Assembly (NCBI GenBank): GCA_029250925.1
Contig: JAQXEH010000049.1
Location: forward strand, 46,184-110,183
DNA from: Hellea sp.
GTDB taxonomy: Bacteria > Pseudomonadota > Alphaproteobacteria > Caulobacterales > Maricaulaceae
DNA: 64,000 bases
Reading direction: 5' to 3'
Within the stretch, counting starts at the first letter, position 1, and every line of letters begins with the position of its first letter. The translations under genes were made by a program, and so were the position numbers. The notes under the pieces are model-generated. The model ran no database searches, was not told the DNA's origin, and saw nothing but the letters and a program-made list of their open reading frames with translations. Of this stretch, positions 63,817 through 64,000 are shown in pieces.

Positions 63817-64000
63817 TTATTTTTTTGGTTTGGCCGCTGCTTTTGCTTTAGGCTTGGCCGCTGCTTTTGCTTTAGGCTTGGCCGCTGCTTTTGCTTTAGG
63901 CTTGGACGCTGCTTTTGCTTTAGGCTTGGCCGCTGCTTTTGCTTTAGGCTTGGCCGCTGCTTTTGCTTTAGGCTTGGCCGCTGCTTTTGCTTTAGGCTTG
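63817..64000 (-). CDS. C-terminal end of a Lys/Ala/Pro-repeat protein (start beyond the window)
   Basis: The open minus-strand frame enters from the right edge and ends at a TAA at 63817. All 61 visible codons encode an 8-residue repeat KAKAAAKP, with one Ser variant, ending KPKK. Such tails occur in histone H1-like, HU-like, AlgP-like and topoisomerase proteins, where they bind DNA or RNA through charge. The folded part is outside the window, so the family cannot be named. Confidence 0.72.
   Translation of the reverse strand, partial: KPKAKAAAKPKAKAAAKPKAKAAAKPKAKAASKPKAKAAAKPKAKAAAKPKAKAAAKPKK
63831..64000. repeat. 24-base tandem repeat, about 7 copies
   Basis: The unit tggccgctgcttttgcttta plus ggct repeats with a 24-base period from 63831 to the window edge. 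Seven units are complete and an eighth begins. One unit (63903) has an A for C change that makes the Ala-to-Ser variant. Near-identical nucleotide repeats point to recent expansion or slippage. Confidence 0.95.

Noticed and set aside
63831..64000. CRISPR array
   Set aside because: The repeats are contiguous with no spacers and encode a regular peptide repeat.

Overview
The window looks like chromosome from a low-GC, free-living marine alphaproteobacterium. The lineage call rests on a run of genes typical of that class (murA, a DUF2948 gene, a UPF0262 gene, a low-molecular-weight phosphatase gene, infA, maf, an RNase E/G gene, yacG), plus DMSP demethylase, heterotetrameric sarcosine oxidase, two BCCT carriers and two large TonB-dependent receptors. 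SAR116-like or Parvibaculales/PS1-like groups would fit, but I cannot place it below class. I saw no phage, insertion sequence or CRISPR array.

Layout. (1) 1-22301 is a catabolic region. It holds a truncated TonB receptor, a BCCT carrier, a carotenoid-cleavage-type dioxygenase, a nitronate-monooxygenase-like flavoprotein, two thiolases and a tannase/feruloyl-esterase-like protein. A second TonB receptor follows, then a long minus-strand acyl-CoA operon (two CoA ligases, a Cys-less thiolase-like protein, a dehydrogenase/hydratase fusion and an alpha/beta hydrolase, led by metY). (2) 22538-28597 is housekeeping: DUF1289, a GDPD phosphodiesterase, and the block from a 38-residue basic protein and murA down to yacG. 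(3) 28616-32355 is a divergent alpha-galactosidase/sodium-symporter pair. (4) 32358-55210 is a methylated-amine and one-carbon island. (5) A tRNA-Thr, a CotH-type lipoprotein and an amidohydrolase lipoprotein follow. (6) A minus-strand operon carries two SDRs, an APH-type kinase and an acyl-CoA dehydrogenase. (7) The window ends inside a Lys/Ala/Pro repeat protein.

The one-carbon island is the most interesting part. A BCCT carrier diverges from a TmpA/TmpB-like pair, which in known cases converts 2-trimethylaminoethylphosphonate to glycine betaine and phosphate. Next is a complete corrinoid methyl-transfer cluster: an MttB-family methyltransferase without pyrrolysine, a corrinoid reactivase, a methyl-THF methyltransferase, a MetF-like reductase, a DUF1638 protein, a corrinoid protein and formate-THF ligase. 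After a LysR regulator and divergent dmdA come a homocysteine methyltransferase, soxG, soxA, soxD, soxB and a dimethylglycine-dehydrogenase-like enzyme. Together these could take a quaternary-amine phosphonate or betaine to glycine, send each methyl group to folate and release phosphate. The substrate of the MttB step is inferred. Many starts were moved downstream of the longest reading frame where a Shine-Dalgarno sequence or family length supports it.
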